Assembly (NCBI GenBank): GCA_903888815.1 | Contig: CAISVC010000677.1 | Span: 1 to 5,402 of the forward strand | Reading direction: 5' to 3' | DNA from: an uncultured Fibrobacterota bacterium | GTDB taxonomy: Bacteria > Fibrobacterota > Chitinivibrionia > Chitinivibrionales > Chitinispirillaceae | Length of the DNA: 5,402 bases | Part shown: positions 1-5,402 of the stretch, piece by piece | How the letters are laid out: each line of letters begins with the position of its first letter | Numbering within the stretch: the first letter of the stretch is position 1 | Notes under the pieces: model-generated | Databases searched by the model: none | What the model was told of the DNA's origin: nothing | Seen by the model: the letters and a program-made list of their open reading frames with translations, nothing else | Made by a program: the position numbers and the translations under genes

Positions 1-1
1 C

Positions 2-112
2 CGGCAGGTCAGGCAGGTAGGGATTTTCGATATTCTTTTTTTGGTGGATGAGAAACGCAGACAGGAACTCGGTCAGATCAACCTAAAAATCTCAGGAAAG
101 TCTCCGACATAA
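2..112 (+). CDS. Possible C-terminal tail of an upstream gene (partial)
   Basis: One forward frame is open from the left edge of the window and stops at TAA 110-112. It reads about 36 residues, including the stretch IFDILFLVDEKRRQELGQ, which has a protein-like mix of hydrophobic and charged residues. No family is recognised. The first 20 bases contain a short GGCAGGT-type direct repeat, which can keep frames open by chance. The frame ends 29 bases before the next start codon. It may be the end of a real gene or a chance frame; the evidence is weak and rests only on openness and composition. Confidence 0.18.
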   Translation, partial: RQVRQVGIFDILFLVDEKRRQELGQINLKISGKSPT

Positions 113-141
113 AGGGCACAACTTCACCGAAAGGAAGCTAT

Positions 142-1143
142 ATGTCTACTCGACAGAAATTATTCTTTGCAGTAATTGTATGCATAACCTTAAGCGCTAA
201 TAATGCATTTGCACAGTATTCGAATTCCACCCTTAACGGGCCATGGTTTTTGTACACAGCGCCTCTTGTTCCTAAGATCGACAGTTTAGATTATCTGGTT
301 TTTGATGGCAATGGCAATATTACTGATGGCAGTATGTATGGTACGGTAACTGGCAATTATTCCGTAACGGTAAGCGGAGCCTTTTCAGGGATACTTAAAA
401 TAGGTTTTTCAGATTCATTTCCGATTGGCGGGCAGCTCATTTCAAATAATCTTGCAACTGTGGGACCAATGGTATTAAAAAGAATATCAAACCCCGGCGC
501 ACTTACAGATTCATTAATTGGTGTTGTAACATCCGGGCTTTCTCAGTGCGGTTCAAAAAATATCGTACTTCAATTAAACAGTAACGGTCAAATCATTTCG
601 TCGAGTGGGTTAACATCTCCTGTTTCTGGAAGGGTCTATGCCGATTCCGGAATATTTATAGGTCATATTAAAACTGGAGATAGCTCACAGTGCCGGTTAC
701 CGAACGGAGATTACGCGGGTAGTTGGGATGAGTTTACTATATTAGGTACTTTTTCTAATGATTTATTGAATGGCCCTATGGGCATAGATGGCCCGCAAGA
801 TAGCAACCGCGACAGCGGCACGACTCATCTTGTCAGAAAAGGTACTGTAACAACTGGCATAGTTCCCATTGCTGCTTCAGCACCAGAATTCAGTACCAGA
901 CCTAATTGTTATCCCAATCCCAGTCTCGGTAAATTTACCATATCATTAAGAAACAGCGTTGCTAGGGATTTACATTTACAAGTATTCAATGTTTTAGGCG
1001 AAATAAAATATCAAGAGCGAATAAATAATATTGTCAACAATTATTCAAAACAAATAGATTTAAGCAAATTTTCCAAAGGAGTTTATTTTGTAAAAATTCA
1101 TAACGGAGAGAAAATTCATACAGAAAAAATTGTGATACAGTAA
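142..1143 (+). CDS. Secreted protein of unknown function with T9SS type A C-terminal sorting domain
   Basis: The 333-residue product starts with a signal peptide: basic MSTRQK, a hydrophobic core, and a likely signal peptidase I site after A24 (AFA|Q). The ATG is supported by an AAGGAAG Shine-Dalgarno at 131-137. Residues about 27-235 form two beta-rich modules that look like diverged copies. Each has an L-x-x-x-x-NGxI strand followed by a G-rich hairpin (VFDGNGNITDGSMYG.., then LQLNSNGQIISSSG..). I do not recognise this domain; a lipocalin-like barrel is possible. Residues about 250-333 are a typical T9SS type A sorting domain: YPNP at 257-260, then GKFTISL, LQVFNVLGE, IDLSKFSKGVYFVKI and a lysine-rich IHTEKIVIQ end. 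In this family the tail directs export across the outer membrane and is then cleaved or anchored. The gene is more AT-rich than its neighbours, with many AAT, TTA and ATA codons. Export is well supported; the role of the main body is unknown. Confidence 0.88.
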   Translation: MSTRQKLFFAVIVCITLSANNAFAQYSNSTLNGPWFLYTAPLVPKIDSLDYLVFDGNGNITDGSMYGTVTGNYSVTVSGAFSGILKIGFSDSFPIGGQLISNNLATVGPMVLKRISNPGALTDSLIGVVTSGLSQCGSKNIVLQLNSNGQIISSSGLTSPVSGRVYADSGIFIGHIKTGDSSQCRLPNGDYAGSWDEFTILGTFSNDLLNGPMGIDGPQDSNRDSGTTHLVRKGTVTTGIVPIAASAPEFSTRPNCYPNPSLGKFTISLRNSVARDLHLQVFNVLGEIKYQERINNIVNNYSKQIDLSKFSKGVYFVKIHNGEKIHTEKIVIQ

Positions 1144-1242
1144 CGACCGTACGTCTTCAAAAAGGTTTGGGATAGAATTTTGTTTAAGTTAAGAGATGGT
1201 TCTGGTATCAGTCATATATTCCTATCACCATCGTTAGCATTC

Positions 1243-1252
1243 AAGGAGGAGG
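1243..1252 (+). promoter_or_regulatory. Strong Shine-Dalgarno site of the lipoprotein gene
   Basis: AAGGAGGAGG lies 6 bases before the ATG at 1259 and is close to an ideal anti-16S match. It fixes the start at 1259, although a second in-frame ATG follows at 1265. Core Bacteroidota usually lack such sites, so it hints at another FCB lineage. The 115-base gap before the gene (1144-1258) also contains TATATT at 1215-1220, which could serve as a -10 box, but no convincing -35 is seen. Confidence 0.75.
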
Positions 1253-1258
1253 TTTCGC

Positions 1259-2509
1259 ATGCGTATGCGTGCAGTGGCGTTTTTGTGCATGACACCCGTC
1301 TTTTTGCTGATTTCCGGATGCGGCAAGAGCAATCCGGCCGACGGGAACGATATCACCCCCACCGTGCAGTTTAGTTCAGCATCTCAGAACGTGAACGAAG
1401 CGGTCGGTACGGTGACCGTGACTGCAACGCTGTCGGCGTCAAGCAGCCTGACCGTGACCGTGCCCTATACGGTCAGCGGGACTGCGACAAATCCAGCCGA
1501 CCATAATCTGGCGAACGGCTCCATTACCATTGCCGCAGGATCAACGAGCGGTAATGTAACATTCACTGTTGTGGACGATGCGCTTTATGAAAGCAGTGAG
1601 ACCGTGATCCTTACCATGGGGACGCCGACTAACGCTACTGCAGGCGCGACGACCGTGCACACGGTAACGATTACGGACAATGACCCTGTGCCTCCTGCTC
1701 CCTCGGGCATGGTTAGTATTGCCGGCGGGACGTTCCAGATGGGACAGCCCAACCCTGATTTGGGCGGGTATAGTTGGTCAAGCGATGAGCAGCCGGCTCA
1801 TTCCGTTACGGTGAGCGGTTTCTACATGGACACGACCGAGGTGACGCAGGGAGATTACCTTACGCTCATGGGGGTGAATCCGTCTCAATTCACCGGAGAT
1901 TCGCTGCGGTCGGTGGAACAAGTAACGTGGTTCGACGCGGTGCTTTACTGCAATGCGCGGAGCAAGAGGGATGGAAAAGATACGGTGTATACGTTTACGT
2001 CTATAACGATGGGGGGCACGCCGGCAAATTGGTGTACGGCCTTGGGTGGGCTTGCGGTAGATTTTTCAAAGAACGGGTATCGTCTGCCGACCGAGGCTGA
2101 ATGGGAATATGCGTGCAGAGCAGGAACCACGACGGACTTTTACTGGGGCGGGAGTTATCCGCTGACAACGACGGCAGATACTGCGGCGATAGATAATAAT
2201 GCTGTATGGTACTACAACTCAAATAACTCAACAGCAAGAGTGGGAACAAAACTGCCGAATGCGTATAGATTGTATGACATGAGCGGGAATGTGCAGGAGT
2301 GGTGTAATGACTGGTATGGCAGTTACAGCAGCGGAAGCCAGACCGATCCCACGGGTCCTTCTACAGGAACTCTCGGCGTGATGCGTGGGGGCTCGTGGGA
2401 CTGCGACTTCAACCGACGCGGTGGCCTGCGTTCCACGGCCCGGAGCGGCGGCAACAGGGGCAAAGTCTACGGGTACACCAACGGCGGTTTCCGGGTTGTG
2501 AGGCGTTAA
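1259..2509 (+). CDS. Lipoprotein with Calx-beta domain and FGE/SUMF1 (C-type lectin) fold, probably non-catalytic
   Basis: The 416-residue product begins with a lipoprotein signal peptide: MRMR, a hydrophobic core and lipobox ISGC with C21 as the lipidated residue. Residues about 34-142 form a Calx-beta domain (PTVQFSSASQNVNEAVGT start, VDDALYESSETV, ending TITDNDP), a calcium-binding beta-sandwich common in adhesins. Residues about 150-416 form an FGE-sulfatase/SUMF1 domain: GGTFQMG (156-162), DTTEVTQGDY (191-200), YRLPTEAEWEYACRAGT (274-290), LYDMSGNVQEWCNDWY (338-353), RGGSW (376-380), GGFRVVRR (409-416). In human SUMF1 the catalytic Cys pair follows RGGSW; here the aligned positions (about 386 and 392) are Arg and Ser, so formylglycine-forming activity is unlikely and a binding role is more plausible. 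Databases usually label such proteins SUMF1/EgtB/PvdO family. The last ~120 bases have a distinct codon pattern, annotated separately as a candidate DGR variable region. It is likely attached to a membrane; which face is not shown by the sequence. Confidence 0.92.
   Translation: MRMRAVAFLCMTPVFLLISGCGKSNPADGNDITPTVQFSSASQNVNEAVGTVTVTATLSASSSLTVTVPYTVSGTATNPADHNLANGSITIAAGSTSGNVTFTVVDDALYESSETVILTMGTPTNATAGATTVHTVTITDNDPVPPAPSGMVSIAGGTFQMGQPNPDLGGYSWSSDEQPAHSVTVSGFYMDTTEVTQGDYLTLMGVNPSQFTGDSLRSVEQVTWFDAVLYCNARSKRDGKDTVYTFTSITMGGTPANWCTALGGLAVDFSKNGYRLPTEAEWEYACRAGTTTDFYWGGSYPLTTTADTAAIDNNAVWYYNSNNSTARVGTKLPNAYRLYDMSGNVQEWCNDWYGSYSSGSQTDPTGPSTGTLGVMRGGSWDCDFNRRGGLRSTARSGGNRGKVYGYTNGGFRVVRR
2384..2506 (+). 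other. Candidate DGR variable region at the 3' end of the lipoprotein gene
   Basis: This segment encodes the end of the FGE/C-type-lectin fold (residues 376-416). Two things are seen directly. First, the structural codons contain no A: CGT GGG GGC TCG TGG (2384-2398), CTG CGT TCC (2426-2434) and GGT TTC CGG GTT GTG (2486-2500). Second, the intervening loop codons (residues 381-389 and 396-409) are NNC in 18 of 23 cases: GAC, TGC, GAC, TTC, AAC, CGC and GGC, then AGC, GGC, AAC, GTC, TAC, ACC and so on. Just upstream the gene uses mixed third bases (AAT, TAT, AGA, GGA). NNC codons are what adenine-specific mutagenic retrohoming from AAC codons would give. Known DGR targets such as Treponema TvpA are lipoproteins with this fold and with the variable region at the C-terminus. 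The template repeat and reverse transcriptase are not in the window, so this is inference; ordinary GC-rich coding sequence is the alternative. Confidence 0.5.
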
Positions 2510-2549
2510 AAAAGCAAAAAGAAAATTATCAAGAGACCTCTCCCCATTG

Positions 2550-2576
2550 TTTCCCCCTCCAGCGAGGAGAGGGAAA
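2550..2576. terminator. GC-rich hairpin between convergent genes, possible terminator
   Basis: TTTCCC and CCTC (2550-2559) pair with GAGG (2564-2567) and GGGAAA (2571-2576) around a CAGC loop, with a 3-base AGA bulge. CCTCTCC at 2537-2543 could compete for GGAGAGG at 2566-2572. It sits 41 bases after the lipoprotein stop and about 70 bases past the stop of the opposing gene, where a shared terminator would be expected. On the + strand the right arm runs into a G-tract and not a T-tract, so it is not a textbook intrinsic terminator. The rest of the 2510-2647 gap shows nothing else. Confidence 0.35.
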
Positions 2577-2647
2577 GGGGGGGCGGGCACGCTCTGGATT
2601 TGCCGGAAATAAAGATGGGTCTACCGAACGATTACATAATTCCCGCT

Positions 2648-4474
2648 CTATCTGTCAACAACCAGTCGGAACCGTATCGATTCATTTCCCGCCTTGAAAT
2701 TCACAATATAGGTGCCCCGCGCCGCACGGCCCGTATTTATTCTCATGGAATGGCCCCCGGCGCCCATAATTTCTGATGCGTAAAATATCGAGCGGCCCGT
2801 AAGCGAGTAAATGCGATAGCCGATTTCCGCAGGGGCTTTCAGTTGAAAACGCATGAGACCGGCACGGGCGTCGTATGTCAGGAAAGGCCGTAATATATTG
2901 TCGCCCCTGCGCGGTACCACGGCGGTCGCCGTGGTGGTGAGCTTAGCAACATAGTTTGAAACTTTTCCGCCAGCAGTGGTAAACGCCCCGCCCACGTAAA
3001 GGTTTCCCGATTGGTCAATAGCAAGGGCCTCTACGGTGCTGTTAACGCCGCTGCCGAGAGCGCTCCATACGCTCCCGTCCCATTTGGCAATATTGTGCAC
3101 GGCCACTCCGCCCGCTGAGTCGAACATCCCGCCTGCGTAAAGGTTCCCGGAATTATTGTCAACCGCAATGGCATCGACATAAGCAAGTGTCCCGCCTATT
3201 CCGCTGCCGAGAGCACTCCACGCGGTGCCGTTCCATTTGGCAATCCAGTTCGCGGATCCGCCCACAATGTTGAACCACCCGCCTGCGTAAAGATTACCGG
3301 AACTGTCAAACGCAAGGGCCTTTACGGGGCCGTTAACGCCGCTGCCGAGAGCGCTCCACGCGCTCCCGTCCCATCGGGCGATATAGTTCGCAGCCACTCC
3401 ACCCGCTGTGTCAAAATACCCGCCTGCGTAAAGATTACCGGAACTGTCAAACGCAAGGGCCTCTACGGGGCCGTTAACGCCGCTGCCGAGAGCGCTCCAC
3501 GAACTGCCGTTCCATTTAGCAACATGGTTTGCGGCTACATTGCCCGCACTGTCAAACCCCCCCCCGGCGTAAAGGTTTCCTGAACTGTCAGCCGCAAGGG
3601 CATAGACCAAATAGTTCGTCCCGCTGCCGAGAGCGCTCCATGCACTGCCGTTCCATTTGGCGATATAGTTCGCGGATGTTCCTCCCGCAATGTTGAACCA
3701 CCCGCCTGCGTAAAGATTACCGGAACTGTCGGCCGCAAGGGCATCTACGGAGCTGTTAACGCCGCTGCCGAGAGCGCTCCAGTCCGCGTCCGAAATCGTG
3801 GGGTCAATGCGGACAGGATACGTTGCATTTTTATCGTCAACTGCAATAGTGATAACATTGTTTTTTGCTTCTACAAAGGTAGACGCAAGCTCACGTCCCT
3901 CGGTGTCGGTTACTTTCAGAGCATGATACGCAAGAGTCCTGCCAGAAGAGAGACGCACTTCGATCCCGCCCTGCATGCTTTTTGTCGTTACCCCTGCCCC
4001 TTCAAGGGCAATATCCAATAAAAGTTCCCCCTGTCCTTCAGATTTATTGTTAATCACAAAATCCTGCCTGATTCCGTCGCCCGAGGTCGTGTATTCCTCC
4101 GCGATGTCATTGCGAGCGGTCCTTACCACCCCATCCTTCATGGTCATCCAATCCGCGACAGCCGGGAGGTTCTGCATCTTCGTTCCACGGCCAAGCCGGG
4201 AAGCTCTTATCGTAAATGACCCGCCTCCTTCACTCTTTGACGTGGAGATTATCTTTGCACCGTTCATTGTCACCTCGGCCTGCAAAGCCTGCATCCGGCA
4301 TTCGAGCTGGTATCCGTTCCAAACTTCGGTAACTGCAAGTCCCTTACAGCCGGACTGCTTTACAGCCTCGGCCCCAAGCTGGTTCCAAGGGATTGTCTGG
4401 CCGGTTTTTGCATAGGTATTGCCAAAAACGAATAACATCGCTGCTGCCGCAAAAAAAGTGTTAATCCTAGTCAT
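2648..4474 (-). CDS. Secreted propeller-repeat protein with a C-terminal sorting-like domain
   Basis: The 608-residue product starts with a signal peptide (MTRINTFFAAAAMLFVFGNTYA, likely cut near residue 22). Residues about 24-228 form a beta-rich N-terminal module with the landmarks DGIRQDFVI (133-141), LAYHALKVTDTEGREL (181-196) and ATYPVRIDP (217-225), a combination known ahead of repeat regions in large bacterial surface proteins. Residues 232-512 are six repeats of 46-51 residues beginning WSALGSG. Each contains ALA.DSSGNLYAGG.F..AGG and ANYIAKWNGS, and they resemble Rax2/kelch-like beta-propeller blades. Residues about 525-608 resemble a T9SS-type tail (YRIYSLTGRSIF, RGTYIVNFKAG, a basic end) but lack the PNP motif of the first gene. 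Start ATG 4472-4474 has only a weak AGG upstream. It is transcribed towards the lipoprotein gene and 216 bases downstream of the Dph6-like gene. It is likely cell-surface or extracellular; its ligand is unknown and no enzymatic residues are evident. Confidence 0.9.
   Translation of the reverse strand: MTRINTFFAAAAMLFVFGNTYAKTGQTIPWNQLGAEAVKQSGCKGLAVTEVWNGYQLECRMQALQAEVTMNGAKIISTSKSEGGGSFTIRASRLGRGTKMQNLPAVADWMTMKDGVVRTARNDIAEEYTTSGDGIRQDFVINNKSEGQGELLLDIALEGAGVTTKSMQGGIEVRLSSGRTLAYHALKVTDTEGRELASTFVEAKNNVITIAVDDKNATYPVRIDPTISDADWSALGSGVNSSVDALAADSSGNLYAGGWFNIAGGTSANYIAKWNGSAWSALGSGTNYLVYALAADSSGNLYAGGGFDSAGNVAANHVAKWNGSSWSALGSGVNGPVEALAFDSSGNLYAGGYFDTAGGVAANYIARWDGSAWSALGSGVNGPVKALAFDSSGNLYAGGWFNIVGGSANWIAKWNGTAWSALGSGIGGTLAYVDAIAVDNNSGNLYAGGMFDSAGGVAVHNIAKWDGSVWSALGSGVNSTVEALAIDQSGNLYVGGAFTTAGGKVSNYVAKLTTTATAVVPRRGDNILRPFLTYDARAGLMRFQLKAPAEIGYRIYSLTGRSIFYASEIMGAGGHSMRINTGRAARGTYIVNFKAGNESIRFRLVVDR
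2939..3781 (-). repeat. Six in-frame tandem repeats encoding WSALGSG propeller blades
   Basis: The units on the minus strand are 3641-3781, 3500-3640, 3359-3499, 3221-3358, 3068-3220 and 2939-3067. The first three are exactly 141 bases; the fourth is 138, the fifth 153 and the last is shortened. All length changes are multiples of three, so the frame is kept. The best conserved DNA block is CCGCTGCCGAGAGCGCTCCA (+ strand), which encodes the WSALGSG start. Six blades could close into one propeller. Confidence 0.92.
3277..3501 (-). repeat. Pair of nearly identical 84-base blocks inside the propeller array
   Basis: Positions 3277-3360 and 3418-3501 are the same over 84 bases except for one T/C change (GGCCTTTA versus GGCCTCTA), exactly 141 bases apart. 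A further block of about 43 bases, ending GGAACTGTC, is shared between repeats 1 and 4 (near 3263-3307 and 3687-3730). Such identity, silent sites included, points to recent duplication or gene conversion. Confidence 0.85.
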
Positions 4475-4528
4475 AGGGAACCTGTTCTGTGATGATGAGT
4501 TCTTAGCCCCTTGCCCTCATTCGTCTAT

Positions 4529-4559
4529 CTTATAGTAATATAACAAAATCGCCGAACAA
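4529..4559 (-). promoter_or_regulatory. Possible sigma70-like promoter of the propeller-repeat gene
   Basis: On the minus strand TATAAG (4529-4534) is a 5/6 match to a -10 box. TTGTTC (4554-4559) could be the -35, but the 19-base spacer is long and the -35 match poor. The place, about 55 bases before the ATG and in an AT-rich patch, is suitable. No Bacteroidota-type TAnnTTTG element is seen. Confidence 0.22.
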
Positions 4560-4589
4560 ACCCTTGATTTTTCCGATAATATTCAAATG

Positions 4590-4625
4590 AAAAGGTTAAC
4601 AAGGGGAGCGGTGTGTTAACCTTTT
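4590..4625. repeat. Perfect 12-bp inverted repeat (AAAAGGTTAACA / TGTTAACCTTTT)
   Basis: Arms 4590-4601 and 4614-4625 are fully complementary around a 12-base loop (AGGGGAGCGGTG). It lies between the stop of the Dph6-like gene and the start of the propeller gene, both on the minus strand. Read on either strand, the 3' arm ends in TTTT, so it could end transcription of the Dph6-like gene. The stem is AT-rich for an intrinsic terminator, and an operator is the alternative. A third GTTAACC lies at 4682-4688, just past the Dph6-like stop codon. Confidence 0.5.
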
Positions 4626-4690
4626 GCCCGTCCATGAGGTATTCCTACCATGTAGTTCGCCGGACGCTTACCTTATGGCCAGTTAACCAA

Positions 4691-5402
4691 TTAAGGCGTC
4701 AGATCACAGAAATGAAACTGTTCATCCCGTAAAACGATATCGCCTTTTTTAAAGGAAATCTCATTCTTGAAAATGGGACCTGCATATACGAATGAATGAA
4801 ACTCACCGTTCTCGCCGCAGGGATCGACGTTCTTCGGCAGTTCGGAGAGCATGGTGTTGTCATATTCCCGGCCGCAGAATCTGCCATCCAGCTGTTTCCC
4901 GTCGACACAGGTGATAATTGCCTTGAACGTAAGGTCGATAAATTTCTTTGCAAGAACGTAGCTGCTCTGTTTCCAGAGCGGGAAAATCGCTTTCAATCCG
5001 ATCTTCGCAAGATTTCCTTCCCTGTATTTTTTCAAGTCTTCAAGAAAGATATCTCCGAACGCGACAGATGTTACTCCTTCGTTTTTATACCGGAGAAGAA
5101 CATCTTTCATTTTCCCTTCGTACTCTTCGTTGCTTGATTTTTTTGAAATGAAGATTTTTTCAAGCGGCAGGCCGATTGATTCCGCCTGTTTTTCAAGAAG
5201 TTCACGCCGAACGCCGTGCATGCTTATCCGGTCATAGTCGGCCGTAATTGTCGTAAGAAGAGCTGTTAAATCCCGCCTAATTTTCTCTTTTTTATCCTGA
5301 TTAATTCCGCTCTTTTTTCCGGTTCCGGGAATCATCATGTAAAAGATATTGGGAAAAAGCGGGTGACATTTTAGTTTCATTCCGCTCAATACTACTTTAG
5401 CC
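4691..5402 (-). CDS. Dph6/DUF71-like PP-loop ATP pyrophosphatase homologue, 5'-partial, N-terminus disrupted
   Basis: Counting from a TTG at 5387-5389 there are 232 residues, but the frame stays open to the window edge (AKVVLS precedes SGMK), so the true start is probably outside. From residue 43 on it matches the Dph6 (diphthine-ammonia ligase)/MJ0570 family well: ALLTTITADYDRISMHGVRRELL (43-65), SNEEY (86-90), VAFGDIFLEDLKKYRE (109-124), FPLWK (136-140), CGENGEFHSFVYAGP (191-205), FCDLTP at the end. The family activates a carboxylate with ATP; in archaea and eukaryotes it amidates diphthine, while bacteria lack diphthamide and its role there is unsettled. The odd part is the N-terminus. AKVVLS fits the first strand, yet the expected SGGKDS ATP loop is replaced by SGMKLKC, and residues 8-42 look unrelated. 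Another frame in this stretch reads SPAFSQYLLHDD, like the helix that should follow the loop. Compensating frameshifts, pseudogene decay or sequencing error are possible. Confidence 0.82.
   Translation of the reverse strand, partial: AKVVLSGMKLKCHPLFPNIFYMMIPGTGKKSGINQDKKEKIRRDLTALLTTITADYDRISMHGVRRELLEKQAESIGLPLEKIFISKKSSNEEYEGKMKDVLLRYKNEGVTSVAFGDIFLEDLKKYREGNLAKIGLKAIFPLWKQSSYVLAKKFIDLTFKAIITCVDGKQLDGRFCGREYDNTMLSELPKNVDPCGENGEFHSFVYAGPIFKNEISFKKGDIVLRDEQFHFCDLTP

Noticed and set aside
1180..1374. 64-residue forward frame overlapping the start of the lipoprotein gene
   Set aside because: It overlaps the strong ribosome site and signal peptide of the real gene in another frame, and its product resembles no protein.
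2228..2590. 120-residue minus-strand frame opposite the end of the lipoprotein gene
   Set aside because: It is antisense to a clearly conserved domain, and its Pro/Ala-rich content is a by-product of the complementary GC-rich codons.
3535..3744. 69-residue minus-strand frame inside the repeats
   Set aside because: It is a shifted reading of the repeat DNA; it stays open only because the repeat unit is a multiple of three.
2939..3781. Regular repeats considered as a CRISPR array
   Set aside because: The period of about 141 bases is in frame within a signal-peptide-bearing protein, and the repeats continue through the spacers at protein level.
3975..4415. 146-residue plus-strand frame
   Set aside because: It is antisense to the conserved N-terminal module of the propeller protein, with no own ribosome site or recognisable domain.
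4796..5137. 113-residue plus-strand frame
   Set aside because: It is antisense to the well conserved Dph6-like domain.
2510..5402. Search for the DGR template repeat or reverse transcriptase in the window
   Set aside because: No second copy of the RGGSW-GFRVVRR coding segment and no reverse transcriptase motif is visible on either strand; if present they lie elsewhere.

Overview
The window holds three genes for exported proteins and, at its right edge, part of a cytoplasmic ATP-dependent ligase-type gene. Two of the exported proteins end in tails resembling the C-terminal sorting domain of type IX secretion (T9SS). One is a clear type A tail with a YPNP motif; the other is a divergent version. 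Together with the style of the FGE-fold lipoprotein, this suggests a Gram-negative member of the Fibrobacterota-Chlorobi-Bacteroidota (FCB) group. The strong Shine-Dalgarno sequence at 1243-1252 is unusual for core Bacteroidota and leans towards a Fibrobacterota-like or other FCB candidate lineage. That placement is inference.

Layout. Positions 1-141 hold a possible tail of an upstream reading frame and the leader of the first gene. Positions 142-1143 (+) encode a secreted protein of unknown function with an internal duplication and a T9SS tail; this gene is visibly more AT-rich than the rest. Positions 1259-2509 (+) encode a lipoprotein made of a Calx-beta domain and a formylglycine-generating-enzyme (FGE/SUMF1) fold without the catalytic cysteines. 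Positions 2510-2647 are a convergent intergenic gap with a GC-rich hairpin. Positions 2648-4474 (-) encode a large secreted protein with six propeller-like repeats of about 47 residues and a sorting-like tail. Positions 4475-4690 carry a perfect 12-bp inverted repeat and a possible promoter. Positions 4691-5402 (-) encode a Dph6/DUF71-like protein whose ATP-binding PP-loop appears to be lost or scrambled.

The most interesting signal is the last ~120 bases of the lipoprotein gene (about 2384-2506). Its structural codons contain no A, while 18 of 23 codons in the surface-loop segments have the form NNC. That is what adenine-directed mutagenesis of an AAC-rich template leaves behind. The position (3' end of a C-type-lectin/FGE-fold lipoprotein gene) matches known target proteins of diversity-generating retroelements (DGRs), such as Treponema TvpA. 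No reverse transcriptase or template repeat lies in the window, so this would be a remote target.

The three exported proteins look like independently transcribed surface or adhesion-type proteins and not a metabolic operon. No direct functional link to the Dph6-like gene is visible.
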